Assembly (NCBI GenBank): GCA_934196725.1
Contig: CAKPWR010000051.1
Location: 1-19,442 of the forward strand
Direction: 5' to 3'
Source of the DNA: an uncultured Prevotella sp.
Lineage (GTDB): Bacteria > Bacteroidota > Bacteroidia > Bacteroidales > Bacteroidaceae
Length of the DNA stretch: 19,442 bases
Positions 1 to 8,954 of this stretch are shown here, piece after piece (position 1 is the first letter of the stretch; each line of letters starts with the position of its first letter). A program made the position numbers and the translations under genes. The notes under the pieces are model-generated. The model ran no database searches, was not told the origin of the DNA, and saw nothing but the letters and a program-made list of their open reading frames with translations.

Positions 1-573
1 GGCACTGACAATACCATCGGTTACGATACAACCATGAACACCATCGTAGAGTGCGTGGACCGTATCCGTGATACTGCACAGAGCCACGAGCGTATCTTCT
101 TCATCGAAGTGATGGGACGAGATGCCGGATTCCTGGCTCAGAACTCAGCCATCGCCAGCGGTGCAGAGGCTGCCATCATCCCTGAGGACTCTACCGACGT
201 AGACCAGTTGGCGCAGTTCATGGAGCGTGGTATCCGCAAGTCAAAGAAGAGCTGTATCGTGATCGTATCAGAGAGTCCTAAGTGTGGTGCGCTCTACTAT
301 GCAGACCGTGTACGCAAGGAGTTCCCTGAGTTCGACGTGCGTGTATCTATCCTGGGTCACCTGCAGCGCGGCGGCCGTCCATCAGCCCGTGACCGCATCC
401 TTGCCAGCCGTACCGGTTGCGGTGCCATCGAGGCAATCATGCAGGGTCAGCGCAACGTGATGATCGGTGTTCGCAACAACGAGGTGGTATACGTACCGCT
501 TTCAGAGGCTATCCGTTCTGATAAGCCGTTCGACCGCAAGCTCATCAAGGTTCTCGACGAGTTGAGTATCTAG
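1..573 (+). CDS. pfkA: 6-phosphofructokinase, C-terminal part (5' truncated by window)
   Basis: This is the last 190 residues of an ATP-type 6-phosphofructokinase, the cytoplasmic glycolytic enzyme converting fructose 6-phosphate to fructose 1,6-bisphosphate. The frame is open from base 1 and begins [11 protein letters not shown], the segment just after the catalytic TIDND region of the family. Other family signatures visible are the substrate-binding MGRDAGFLA and the stretch [12 protein letters not shown], which keeps the Arg, His and Arg that contact the sugar phosphate in E. coli PfkA (R243, H249, R252), followed by DRILASRTG. The residues that separate ATP from pyrophosphate users lie upstream of the window, so the phosphoryl donor cannot be judged here. 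It ends at TAG 571-573. The atp promoter lies 138 bases downstream, so the two units are probably transcribed separately. Confidence 0.93.
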   Translation, partial: GTDNTIGYDTTMNTIVECVDRIRDTAQSHERIFFIEVMGRDAGFLAQNSAIASGAEAAIIPEDSTDVDQLAQFMERGIRKSKKSCIVIVSESPKCGALYYADRVRKEFPEFDVRVSILGHLQRGGRPSARDRILASRTGCGAIEAIMQGQRNVMIGVRNNEVVYVPLSEAIRSDKPFDRKLIKVLDELSI

Positions 574-589
574 TATAGATGCTGGTAGT

Positions 590-635
590 AAGAAGAAGGA
601 AGTTTTTAACTTCTGACTTCTTGCTTCTGCAAAGA
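590..635 (+). terminator. GAAG/CTTC-rich imperfect hairpin after pfkA
   Basis: Just after the pfkA stop a purine-rich run (AGAAGAAGGAAGTT) is followed after three T by a roughly complementary pyrimidine-rich run (AACTTCTGACTTCTT). The inner six base pairs, GAAGTT with AACTTC, are perfect and the outer part is interrupted. There is no U-tract behind it, so it may be a 3' end stabiliser or weak terminator rather than a classic intrinsic terminator. Confidence 0.35.
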
Positions 636-710
636 AACATAGGAAAATGGTTTAAAGGGAACTAAAAATGTTTTAATAAGGTATAAAAGCCGAATAAAAC
701 TTTAAATAAA

Positions 711-742
711 TTTGTAGCTTCCATAAATTGTTGTTACTTTTG
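711..742 (+). promoter_or_regulatory. Bacteroidota-type promoter of the atp operon
   Basis: A TTTG at 711-714 and TACTTTTG at 735-742 are separated by 20 bases. This matches the -33 TTTG / -7 TAnnTTTG consensus of the primary sigma factor in Bacteroidota. Transcription would begin near 749, giving an AT-rich leader of about 38 bases before atpD. No other promoter of comparable quality was seen up to atpG, so it probably drives the whole operon. Confidence 0.75.
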
Positions 743-768
743 CAGCCAGATATAATAAATAAATATAA

Positions 769-2313
<1,545 letters not shown>

Positions 2314-2322
2314 TCCTGGAGA

Positions 2323-2418
2323 GTGAAGAGTGAAGAGTGAAGAGTGAAGAATCCAAATGCTTGGTCGTTAGAGATTTAGACACGAATCATTTAACACTTA
2401 ACACTTAACACTTAACAT
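2323..2418. repeat. Bipartite heptad repeat between atpD and atpC
   Basis: Four perfect tandem copies of GTGAAGA occupy 2323-2350, nine bases after the atpD stop. After a 40-base spacer, four tandem heptads (three TTAACAC and one TTAACAT) occupy 2391-2418, ending 14 bases before the atpC start. The same arrangement, four plus four heptads, recurs at 17037-17122. The two halves are only partly complementary. The role is unknown; the second block would give an unstructured A/C/U leader at the atpC start. Confidence 0.85.
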
Positions 2419-2432
2419 TAAAAACAAGGATT

Positions 2433-2672
2433 ATGTTACAGCTAAAGATAGTTTCTCCCGAGAAGATTGTCTTTCAGGGTGAGGTAGAAAGCGTACTGGT
2501 TCCGGGAACCCTCGGCTCGTTCGAGATTCTCACCGACCACGCACCTATCATCTCTTCACTGGAAGTGGGAAAGGTAGAATACACCACCAGGGAAGGCAAG
2601 CAGGCAATGAACATCAAGGGCGGATTCGTGGAATGTAAGAAAAACGAAGTAAGCCTCTGCGTGGAAGTATAG
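2433..2672 (+). CDS. atpC: F1Fo ATP synthase subunit epsilon, short form
   Basis: Epsilon joins gamma to the c-ring in the central stalk. The 79 residues correspond to the N-terminal beta-sandwich domain alone, with the family features LKIVSPEKIVFQGEVESVLVP at the start and LGSFEILTDHAPIISSL in the middle. The usual 130-140-residue protein carries a C-terminal two-helix domain that inhibits ATP hydrolysis; that part is absent. The coding region ends in a clean TAG followed by repeat DNA, so there is no sign of a frameshift that removed it. Short epsilon subunits are, from memory, normal in Bacteroidota. It lies 119 bases after atpD, in the same transcription unit. Confidence 0.93.
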   Translation: MLQLKIVSPEKIVFQGEVESVLVPGTLGSFEILTDHAPIISSLEVGKVEYTTREGKQAMNIKGGFVECKKNEVSLCVEV

Positions 2673-2763
2673 ATTAATTAATAATTGATAATTAACAATT
2701 AATAATTATACATTGTACATTGTACATTAAACATTATACATTGTTAATTAAACATTATACATT
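2673..2763. repeat. Thirteen-unit heptad array filling the atpC to AtpI-like gap
   Basis: Directly after the atpC stop, 91 bases divide exactly into thirteen 7-base units, nearly all ending in ATT. Units 1-5 are of the AATAATT/GATAATT type and units 6-13 are mainly ATACATT, GTACATT or AAACATT. The array stops ten bases before the next start codon. It resembles the heptad blocks before atpC and nadE but runs through the whole spacer. Confidence 0.85.
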
Positions 2764-2773
2764 AAATTAGATA

Positions 2774-3223
2774 ATGGAAAAAGAAGAAAAGATGCGCTTG
2801 CAGACTATCAGGCAGGCAGGTATCAAGTATAAGCAGATTTCGCTGTGGCTGACAGCTCTCATGGCGCTCGCCATCCTCTTCGCCTGCAGGCTTTCTGCTT
2901 TATGCAACGACATTCTGCCACAGGTGGTTAACCCGCTGGTAGTGAGTGCGATATTCTCGCTCGTTGCAAGTACAGCTTACGGTGAAGCATGGAAGGCAAT
3001 CGCCAAATCTTCGCCAGCCAATCTCGCCAAGTTCTACATGGCGGCGCTGGTCATCAAGATGGTAGCCGGTACACTGGTGTTCCTCATCTACGTGCTGGTA
3101 TGCGACAAGCAGAACATCCTGGGCTTTACCGCCATCTTCGCCCTTTTCTATGTCGTACTTCTCGTGTTCGACTGCATCTACTTCTCAAGGGTAGAGAAAA
3201 AGAATAATTTAAACAAAAAGTAA
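2774..3223 (+). CDS. AtpI-like four-helix membrane protein of the atp operon
   Basis: A 149-residue basic membrane protein between atpC and atpB, the place AtpI-type proteins usually take. Four hydrophobic segments are visible, about 23-43, 52-70, 87-109 and 115-137. A charged N-terminus (MEKEEKMRLQ) and a lysine-rich C-terminus suggest that both ends are in the cytoplasm. AtpI proteins help assemble the c-ring or the rotor-stator complex and often have this size and topology. No sequence motif ties it firmly to that family, so the assignment rests on topology and position. The next gene starts 10 bases downstream. A Bacteroidota-specific assembly factor unrelated to AtpI is the alternative. 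Confidence 0.7.
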   Translation: MEKEEKMRLQTIRQAGIKYKQISLWLTALMALAILFACRLSALCNDILPQVVNPLVVSAIFSLVASTAYGEAWKAIAKSSPANLAKFYMAALVIKMVAGTLVFLIYVLVCDKQNILGFTAIFALFYVVLLVFDCIYFSRVEKKNNLNKK

Positions 3224-3233
3224 GATCAAGAAT

Positions 3234-4626
<1,393 letters not shown>

Positions 4627-4627
<1 letters not shown>

Positions 4628-4710
4628 TCATCTCATCTGTCACTATCATCTGCCCCAAAGGAAGCCTCAGGCATCAGCCTGATGTCTTTCCGGGGCATGA
4701 TAGAGATGAT
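4627..4710 (+). promoter_or_regulatory. Long structured hairpin between atpE and atpF
   Basis: Nested inverted repeats start at the atpE stop: ATCATCT (4627-4633) with AGATGAT (4704-4710), CTATCAT (4643-4649) with ATGATAG (4697-4703), GCCCC (4652-4656) with GGGGC (4692-4696), and an apical CAGGC-ATCA-GCCTG (4668-4681). No T-run follows, so a strong intrinsic terminator is unlikely. An RNA stability or processing element that protects atpE mRNA is more plausible. Confidence 0.65.
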
Positions 4711-4760
4711 TCTAGAGTTAGTTAAAATAAAACGTTTAAGTAAAACTTTAACCAGTATAT

Positions 4761-5261
4761 ATGGATTTATTAATTCCTGATAGCGGTTTGCTCTTCTGGA
4801 TGACGCTGGTCTTCATCATCGTCTTCATCATCCTCTGGAAGGCTGGATTTCCAGCCATCATCAAGATGGTGACCGACCGTAAGGCCTACATCGACGAGAG
4901 CTTGCGTAAGGCTCACGAAGCCAACGAGAAGCTTGCCAATATCCAAAAAGAAGGTGAATCCATCTTGCAGGAAGCTCGCGAGAAGCAGGCTGCCATTCTC
5001 AAGGAGGCTGCCGATACCCGCGATGCCATCGTAGAGAAAGCACAGGATAAAGCACGCGAAGAAGGCGCACGTCTCCTCTCTGATGCCAAGAAGCAGATTG
5101 AGACCGAGAAGCAGAACGCCATTCGTGAAATCCGAGGCCAGGTAGCCGAACTCTCTGTTCAGATTGCAGAGAAGGTGCTCAAGGCTAAGCTCTCTGACGA
5201 CAAGGCACAGATGGATATGATAAATCGACTGCTGGACGAGGTTTCTTCTGACAACAAATAG
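4761..5261 (+). CDS. atpF: F1Fo ATP synthase subunit b
   Basis: Peripheral stalk subunit b, anchoring F1 to the membrane stator. The 166 residues show one N-terminal membrane helix (about 9-32, rich in Phe and Ile) and then a long charged helix with heptad-like Ala, Lys and Glu spacing from about 38 to 150, as expected for the b dimer coiled coil. The length is usual for the family. The start follows the hairpin region by about 50 bases and has no Shine-Dalgarno. It is separated from atpH by only 8 bases, so the two stalk genes are probably translated together. Confidence 0.95.
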   Translation: MDLLIPDSGLLFWMTLVFIIVFIILWKAGFPAIIKMVTDRKAYIDESLRKAHEANEKLANIQKEGESILQEAREKQAAILKEAADTRDAIVEKAQDKAREEGARLLSDAKKQIETEKQNAIREIRGQVAELSVQIAEKVLKAKLSDDKAQMDMINRLLDEVSSDNK

Positions 5262-5269
5262 TAAAGCTT

Positions 5270-5806
5270 ATGGATATAGGTGTAATATCGGTGCGTTATG
5301 CCCGTGCCCTCATCAAGGCTGCACTCGGCATGAAGCTCGAAGATCAGGTGTACCAGGAGATGCAGACGCTCTACAAGAGCTACATCGACGTGCCTGAACT
5401 GAGATTTACGATAGACAACCCTATGCTCTCCAAAGACAAGAAGCAGGCACTTCTGACCACAGCCCTGGGCAACAACCCATCCGAGCTGAGCAAGAAGTTC
5501 ATCGCACTCGTTTTGAAAGAGGATAGGGAGAGCACCCTGCAATTCATGGCTGCTTCGTATATCACTCTTTACAGGAAACAGAAGAACATCATCCGCGGTA
5601 AGCTGATCACCGCCACTGCCGTAACTCCTGACACAGAACAGAAGATGCGCAAGATGGTGGAACAGAGAACGCAAGGTACTGTGGAGTTCAAGACTGAGGT
5701 GAACCCGGATATCATCGGTGGTTTCATCCTTGAGTATGATACTTACAGAATGGATGCGAGCGTCAAGACCAAGCTCAGCAACATTCTGACACAGCTCAAA
5801 AAGTAA
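5270..5806 (+). CDS. atpH: F1Fo ATP synthase subunit delta
   Basis: Delta (OSCP homologue) sits on top of F1 and joins alpha to the b stalk. The 178 residues are typical of the family. The N-terminal helical domain begins with VISVRYARALIKAAL and contains a NPMLSKDKKQALL-type segment. The C-terminal part shows the family pattern IIGGFILEYDTYRMDASVKTKL (residues 148-169), matching the conserved GG and D-SV of OSCP/delta proteins. It starts 8 bases after atpF. A 181-base spacer with an inverted octad repeat separates it from atpA, the longest gap inside the operon. Confidence 0.94.
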   Translation: MDIGVISVRYARALIKAALGMKLEDQVYQEMQTLYKSYIDVPELRFTIDNPMLSKDKKQALLTTALGNNPSELSKKFIALVLKEDRESTLQFMAASYITLYRKQKNIIRGKLITATAVTPDTEQKMRKMVEQRTQGTVEFKTEVNPDIIGGFILEYDTYRMDASVKTKLSNILTQLKK

Positions 5807-5816
5807 TTTTCTTGAG

Positions 5817-5962
5817 TAGTTAAGAAATTAAGAAGTTAAAGGAGTTAAGACAACACCTTTATCCTGATAATACAGGAGGACTTCTTAATAATGAGAGAAA
5901 CTGGATATAAGATAAGCTATTGTCTTAACTCCTTAACTTCTTTCAACTCCTTAACTCCTCAT
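5817..5962. repeat. Inverted octad-repeat blocks between atpH and atpA
   Basis: After the atpH stop, an approximately 8-base repeat of GTTAAGAA type leads up to GGAGTTAAGACAA (about 5820-5851). About 70 bases later the complement TTGTCTTAACTCC begins, continuing as TTAACTTC and TTAACTCC units to about 5960. The 13-base core is a perfect inverted repeat, and the match extends to about 23 bases with one single-base gap. The layout resembles the bipartite heptads elsewhere in the window, but here the halves are complementary and could form a long stem within the atp transcript. Confidence 0.75.
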
Positions 5963-5987
5963 TTAACAAATTAAAGTAAATAACAAA

Positions 5988-7574
5988 ATGTCAGATAAAA
6001 TTAAACCAAGTGAAGTGTCTGAAGTTCTTCAGCAGCAACTGCAGGAGGTGAATAGCTCTGAAAAGTTTGATGAGGTCGGTACCGTGCTCACCGTCAGCGA
6101 TGGTGTGGCTCGTATCTACGGACTCCGCAACGCAGAGGCTAACGAACTTCTTGAGTTCGAGAACGGCACTATGGCGATTGTCATGAACTTGGAGGAAGAC
6201 AATGTAGGTTGTGTCCTCTTAGGTCCTACTGCTGGCATCAAGGAGGGACAGAGCGTGAAGCGTACACACCGTATCGCTTCCATCCGCGTGAACGACAACT
6301 TCCTCGGACGTGTCGTTAACCCTCTGGGACAGGCTATCGACGGACTCGGCGACATCGACCTTACTGATGCCTTCGAAATGCCATTGGACCGCAAGGCCCC
6401 TGGTGTTATCTATCGCCAGCCAGTGAAGGAACCACTTCAGACAGGTTTGAAGGCTGTAGACTCTATGATTCCTATCGGTCGTGGACAGCGTGAGTTGATC
6501 ATCGGCGACCGCCAGACCGGTAAGACTGCCATCGCAGTGGATACCATCATCAATCAGAAGAGCTTCTATGAGGCAGGCAAGCCAGTATATTGTATCTATG
6601 TAGCCATCGGTCAGAAAGCTTCTACCGTTGCAGCATTGGTACAGAACCTCAAGGAACATGGCGCTCTGCCATATACCATCATCGTCAGTGCTACCGCTGC
6701 TGATCCAGCTGCGATGCAGTACTATGCACCATTTGCCGGTGCAGCCATCGGTGAGTACTTCCGCGACCGCGGTTTCTCTGCTCTCGTCGTATATGATGAC
6801 CTGAGTAAGCAGGCTGTGGCTTACCGTGAGGTATCTCTGATCCTCCGCCGTCCATCAGGACGTGAGGCTTATCCTGGTGATGTCTTCTATCTCCACTCTC
6901 GTCTCTTGGAGCGTGCTGCCCGTATCAACGACCAGCAGGAAGTAGCCGAGCAGATGAACGACCTGCCTGAGTGCATGAAGGGCAAGGTAAAGGGTGGCGG
7001 TTCCTTGACTGCCCTCCCTATCATCGAGACACAGGCTGGTGACGTATCAGCATACATCCCAACCAACGTGATCTCCATCACCGACGGTCAGATCTTCCTT
7101 GAGACCGACCTCTTCAACCAGGGCTTCCGTCCAGCTATCAACGTAGGTATCTCCGTATCCCGTGTAGGTGGTTCTGCCCAGATCAAGAGTATGAAGAAGG
7201 TGGCTGGTACACTGAAGATTGATATGGCACAGTATCGTGAGCTGGAGGCTTTCTCCAAGTTCTCAAGCGATATGGATGCCGTAACAGCGATGACACTGGA
7301 CCGTGGTCGCAAGAACGACCAGTTGCTGGTTCAGCCTCAGTACCGCCCAATGCCGGTAGGCGAGCAGGTTGCAATCCTCTATTGCGGTGTGCACGGATTG
7401 ATGCACGATGTACCAATGGACAAGGTTCGCGAGTGCCAGGATCAGTTCCTCGACGCTATGCGCAGCCAGCACGCCGATGTGATTCAGACTTTAGGCGATG
7501 GTAAACTCACCGACGAGGCCATTAAGGTAGTCGAGGAGACCATGGCTAATGTTGCAGGACAATATAAAGCGTAA
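5988..7574 (+). CDS. atpA: F1Fo ATP synthase subunit alpha
   Basis: Non-catalytic nucleotide-binding subunit of the F1 hexamer. The 528 residues contain Walker A GDRQTGKT (173-180), [20 protein letters not shown] (291-310) and the arginine finger R392 in [12 protein letters not shown], which completes the beta catalytic site. Relative to E. coli there is a short insertion around residues 316-336 ([19 protein letters not shown]), which from memory is common in Bacteroidota. The start lies in AT-rich sequence without a Shine-Dalgarno, after the octad-repeat spacer. atpG follows after 6 bases. Confidence 0.98.
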   Translation: MSDKIKPSEVSEVLQQQLQEVNSSEKFDEVGTVLTVSDGVARIYGLRNAEANELLEFENGTMAIVMNLEEDNVGCVLLGPTAGIKEGQSVKRTHRIASIRVNDNFLGRVVNPLGQAIDGLGDIDLTDAFEMPLDRKAPGVIYRQPVKEPLQTGLKAVDSMIPIGRGQRELIIGDRQTGKTAIAVDTIINQKSFYEAGKPVYCIYVAIGQKASTVAALVQNLKEHGALPYTIIVSATAADPAAMQYYAPFAGAAIGEYFRDRGFSALVVYDDLSKQAVAYREVSLILRRPSGREAYPGDVFYLHSRLLERAARINDQQEVAEQMNDLPECMKGKVKGGGSLTALPIIETQAGDVSAYIPTNVISITDGQIFLETDLFNQGFRPAINVGISVSRVGGSAQIKSMKKVAGTLKIDMAQYRELEAFSKFSSDMDAVTAMTLDRGRKNDQLLVQPQYRPMPVGEQVAILYCGVHGLMHDVPMDKVRECQDQFLDAMRSQHADVIQTLGDGKLTDEAIKVVEETMANVAGQYKA

Positions 7575-7580
7575 TAGCCT

Positions 7581-8555
7581 ATGCCGTCGTTAAAAGAGAT
7601 TAAGACTCGCATCGCCAGCGTCAACAGTACCCGTAAGATTACGAGTGCCATGAAGATGGTGGCTTCGAGCAAATTGCATCATGCACAGGTGGCGATACAG
7701 AACATGCTGCCTTATGAGAATATGCTGGAACATATCCTCAAGAGCTTCCTGGTGAGTACTCCGAATGTGGACCATGAGTTGCAGGTGGAGCACAAGGAAA
7801 CCAAGCGAGTGGCTCTCGTGGTTTACAGTTCCAACAGCAGCTTGTGCGGTGGATTCAATTCCAACGTCATCAAGATGATGATGCATACGGTCGACGAGTA
7901 TAAGGCTCAGGGCATTGACGACATCACGGTTTATCCTATCGGAAGAAAGGTGGCTGAGAAAGCACAGAAGCTGGGACTCAAGATTGGCGGCAACTTCATG
8001 GATCTTGCCGATCATCCTAATTCAAGCGCATGTGCCGACATCGCCCGTAATCTTGCCAAGCAGTATGCGGCTGGAGAACTCGACAAGGTAGAGATGATCT
8101 ATCACCACTTCAAGAGTGCCGGCTCGCAGATTCTGACCCGCAAGACCTTCCTGCCTATCGACCTCAGTACAGAGGCTATAGGAGGGGATAACGACAGAGA
8201 TCTCACCTCTAATGTGGCTACAGCTAAGGCGCAGGAGTATCTACGCAAGAAACAGGCTGAGGAGAATGAAAGAAAGTCTTCAGAGGCTAAACCTCTGAAC
8301 GATGACTTCATCGTGGAGCCAGACTTGGAGACCGTTCTCGGTGTATTGATTCCTAAGCAGCTGCATCTCATGCTCTTCACAGCCTTGCTGGACAGTCAGG
8401 CGAGTGAGCATGCAGCCCGCATGGTTGCCATGCAGACCGCTACGGATAATGCCGACGAACTGCTTCGTGAGCTCAACCTGCAGTACAACAAGAGTCGTCA
8501 ACAGGCCATTACCAATGAATTGCTTGATATTGTGGGAGGTAGCGTGAATAACTAA
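7581..8555 (+). CDS. atpG: F1Fo ATP synthase subunit gamma
   Basis: Gamma is the rotating central shaft of F1. The N-terminal helix bears the family signature with ITSAMKMVASSKL (20-32), the Rossmann-like middle contains SSLCGGFN (86-93), and the C-terminal helix carries SEHAARMVAMQTATDNA (275-291). The length is 324 residues against about 290 in most bacteria. The difference is largely a charged insertion near 200-248 (Lys- and Glu-rich, including KKQAEENERKSSEAK) ahead of the last helix. It is the last gene of the operon, 6 bases after atpA, and faces recQ across a repeat-filled gap. Confidence 0.96.
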   Translation: MPSLKEIKTRIASVNSTRKITSAMKMVASSKLHHAQVAIQNMLPYENMLEHILKSFLVSTPNVDHELQVEHKETKRVALVVYSSNSSLCGGFNSNVIKMMMHTVDEYKAQGIDDITVYPIGRKVAEKAQKLGLKIGGNFMDLADHPNSSACADIARNLAKQYAAGELDKVEMIYHHFKSAGSQILTRKTFLPIDLSTEAIGGDNDRDLTSNVATAKAQEYLRKKQAEENERKSSEAKPLNDDFIVEPDLETVLGVLIPKQLHLMLFTALLDSQASEHAARMVAMQTATDNADELLRELNLQYNKSRQQAITNELLDIVGGSVNN

Positions 8556-8578
8556 TCCTTCCATGGAGCCATGGGATT
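8554..8578 (+). terminator. Possible hairpin at the end of the atp operon
   Basis: AATCC and TCCATGG just after the atpG stop can pair with CCATGG and GGATT to form a small bulged stem with a very short loop. There is no T-run behind it. The larger palindromic element starting 50 bases further on may do more of the work in ending the transcript. Confidence 0.3.
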
Positions 8579-8642
8579 ATGCATATCCCCACACGCCCTG
8601 AAAGGTGATGTGTTAATGCATATCCCCACACGCCCTGAAAGG
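8579..8642. repeat. Direct repeat of the left tip of element A
   Basis: The 27 bases at 8579-8605 (ATGCATATCCCC then ACACGCCCTGAAAGG) are repeated exactly at 8616-8642, 37 bases later. The second copy runs into the outer arm of element A; the first is an isolated tip. Confidence 0.85.
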
Positions 8643-8832
8643 GCAGAAGCTCCTAGCCCAGGGCAACGCCCTGGGTAAGAACAGATATAACAAATTCGCC
8701 CTGTAAGGGCAAAAGCTTTAGAATTTCAATTGTATTTTAAAGCTTTTGCCCTTACAGGGCGAGTTGTTTGTGTATACGATTAAAACCCAGGGCGTTGCCC
8801 TGGGCTAGGAGCTTCTGCCCTTTCAGGGCGTG
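8629..8832. repeat. Palindromic element A, copy 1 (nested dyad of six mini-hairpins)
   Basis: The outer arms 8629-8675 and 8786-8832 form a perfect 47-bp inverted repeat; the inner arms 8697-8720 and 8738-8761 form a perfect 24-bp one. Each half holds three small palindromes with three-base loops: GCCCT-GAA-AGGGC (8632-8644), CCCAGGGC-AAC-GCCCTGGG (8657-8675) and GCCCT-GTA-AGGGC (8698-8710), mirrored at 8748-8760, 8786-8804 and 8817-8829. No open reading frame lies inside. It sits between convergent genes and recurs at 13022-13232. It behaves like a non-autonomous palindromic (REP/MITE-like) repeat. Confidence 0.93.
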
Positions 8833-8935
8833 CGTTGCAATCATCAATGATTTTCAGGGCGTGCGTTACAATCATCAATGATTTTCAGGGCGTGCGTTAC
8901 AATCATCAATGATTTTCAGGGCGTGCGTTACAACC
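8820..8935. repeat. 31-bp tandem repeat at the right tip of element A
   Basis: Units start at 8820, 8851, 8882 and 8913. Units 2 and 3 are identical, unit 1 differs by two bases, and unit 4 breaks off after CAACC. Each full unit combines the element tip (TTTTCAGGGCGTGCGTTACA) with a small palindrome AATCAT-CA-ATGATT. The array ends about 20 bases before the recQ stop codon. There are no variable spacers, so it is not a CRISPR array. Confidence 0.9.
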
Positions 8936-8954
8936 TTTCACCACTGGTTGCATT

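Noticed and set aside
2433..2672. Short atpC as a pseudogene or sequencing frameshift
   Set aside because: No remnant of the C-terminal helices is seen in any frame of the following spacer, which is pure heptad repeat, and short epsilon is expected in this phylum.
8820..8935. Possible CRISPR array (31-bp repeats)
   Set aside because: The units are contiguous with no variable spacers, and no cas gene is present in the window.
8931..8950. Terminator hairpin for recQ (CAACC with GGTTG)
   Set aside because: Five base pairs with a ten-base loop and no T-run on the - strand; probably chance.
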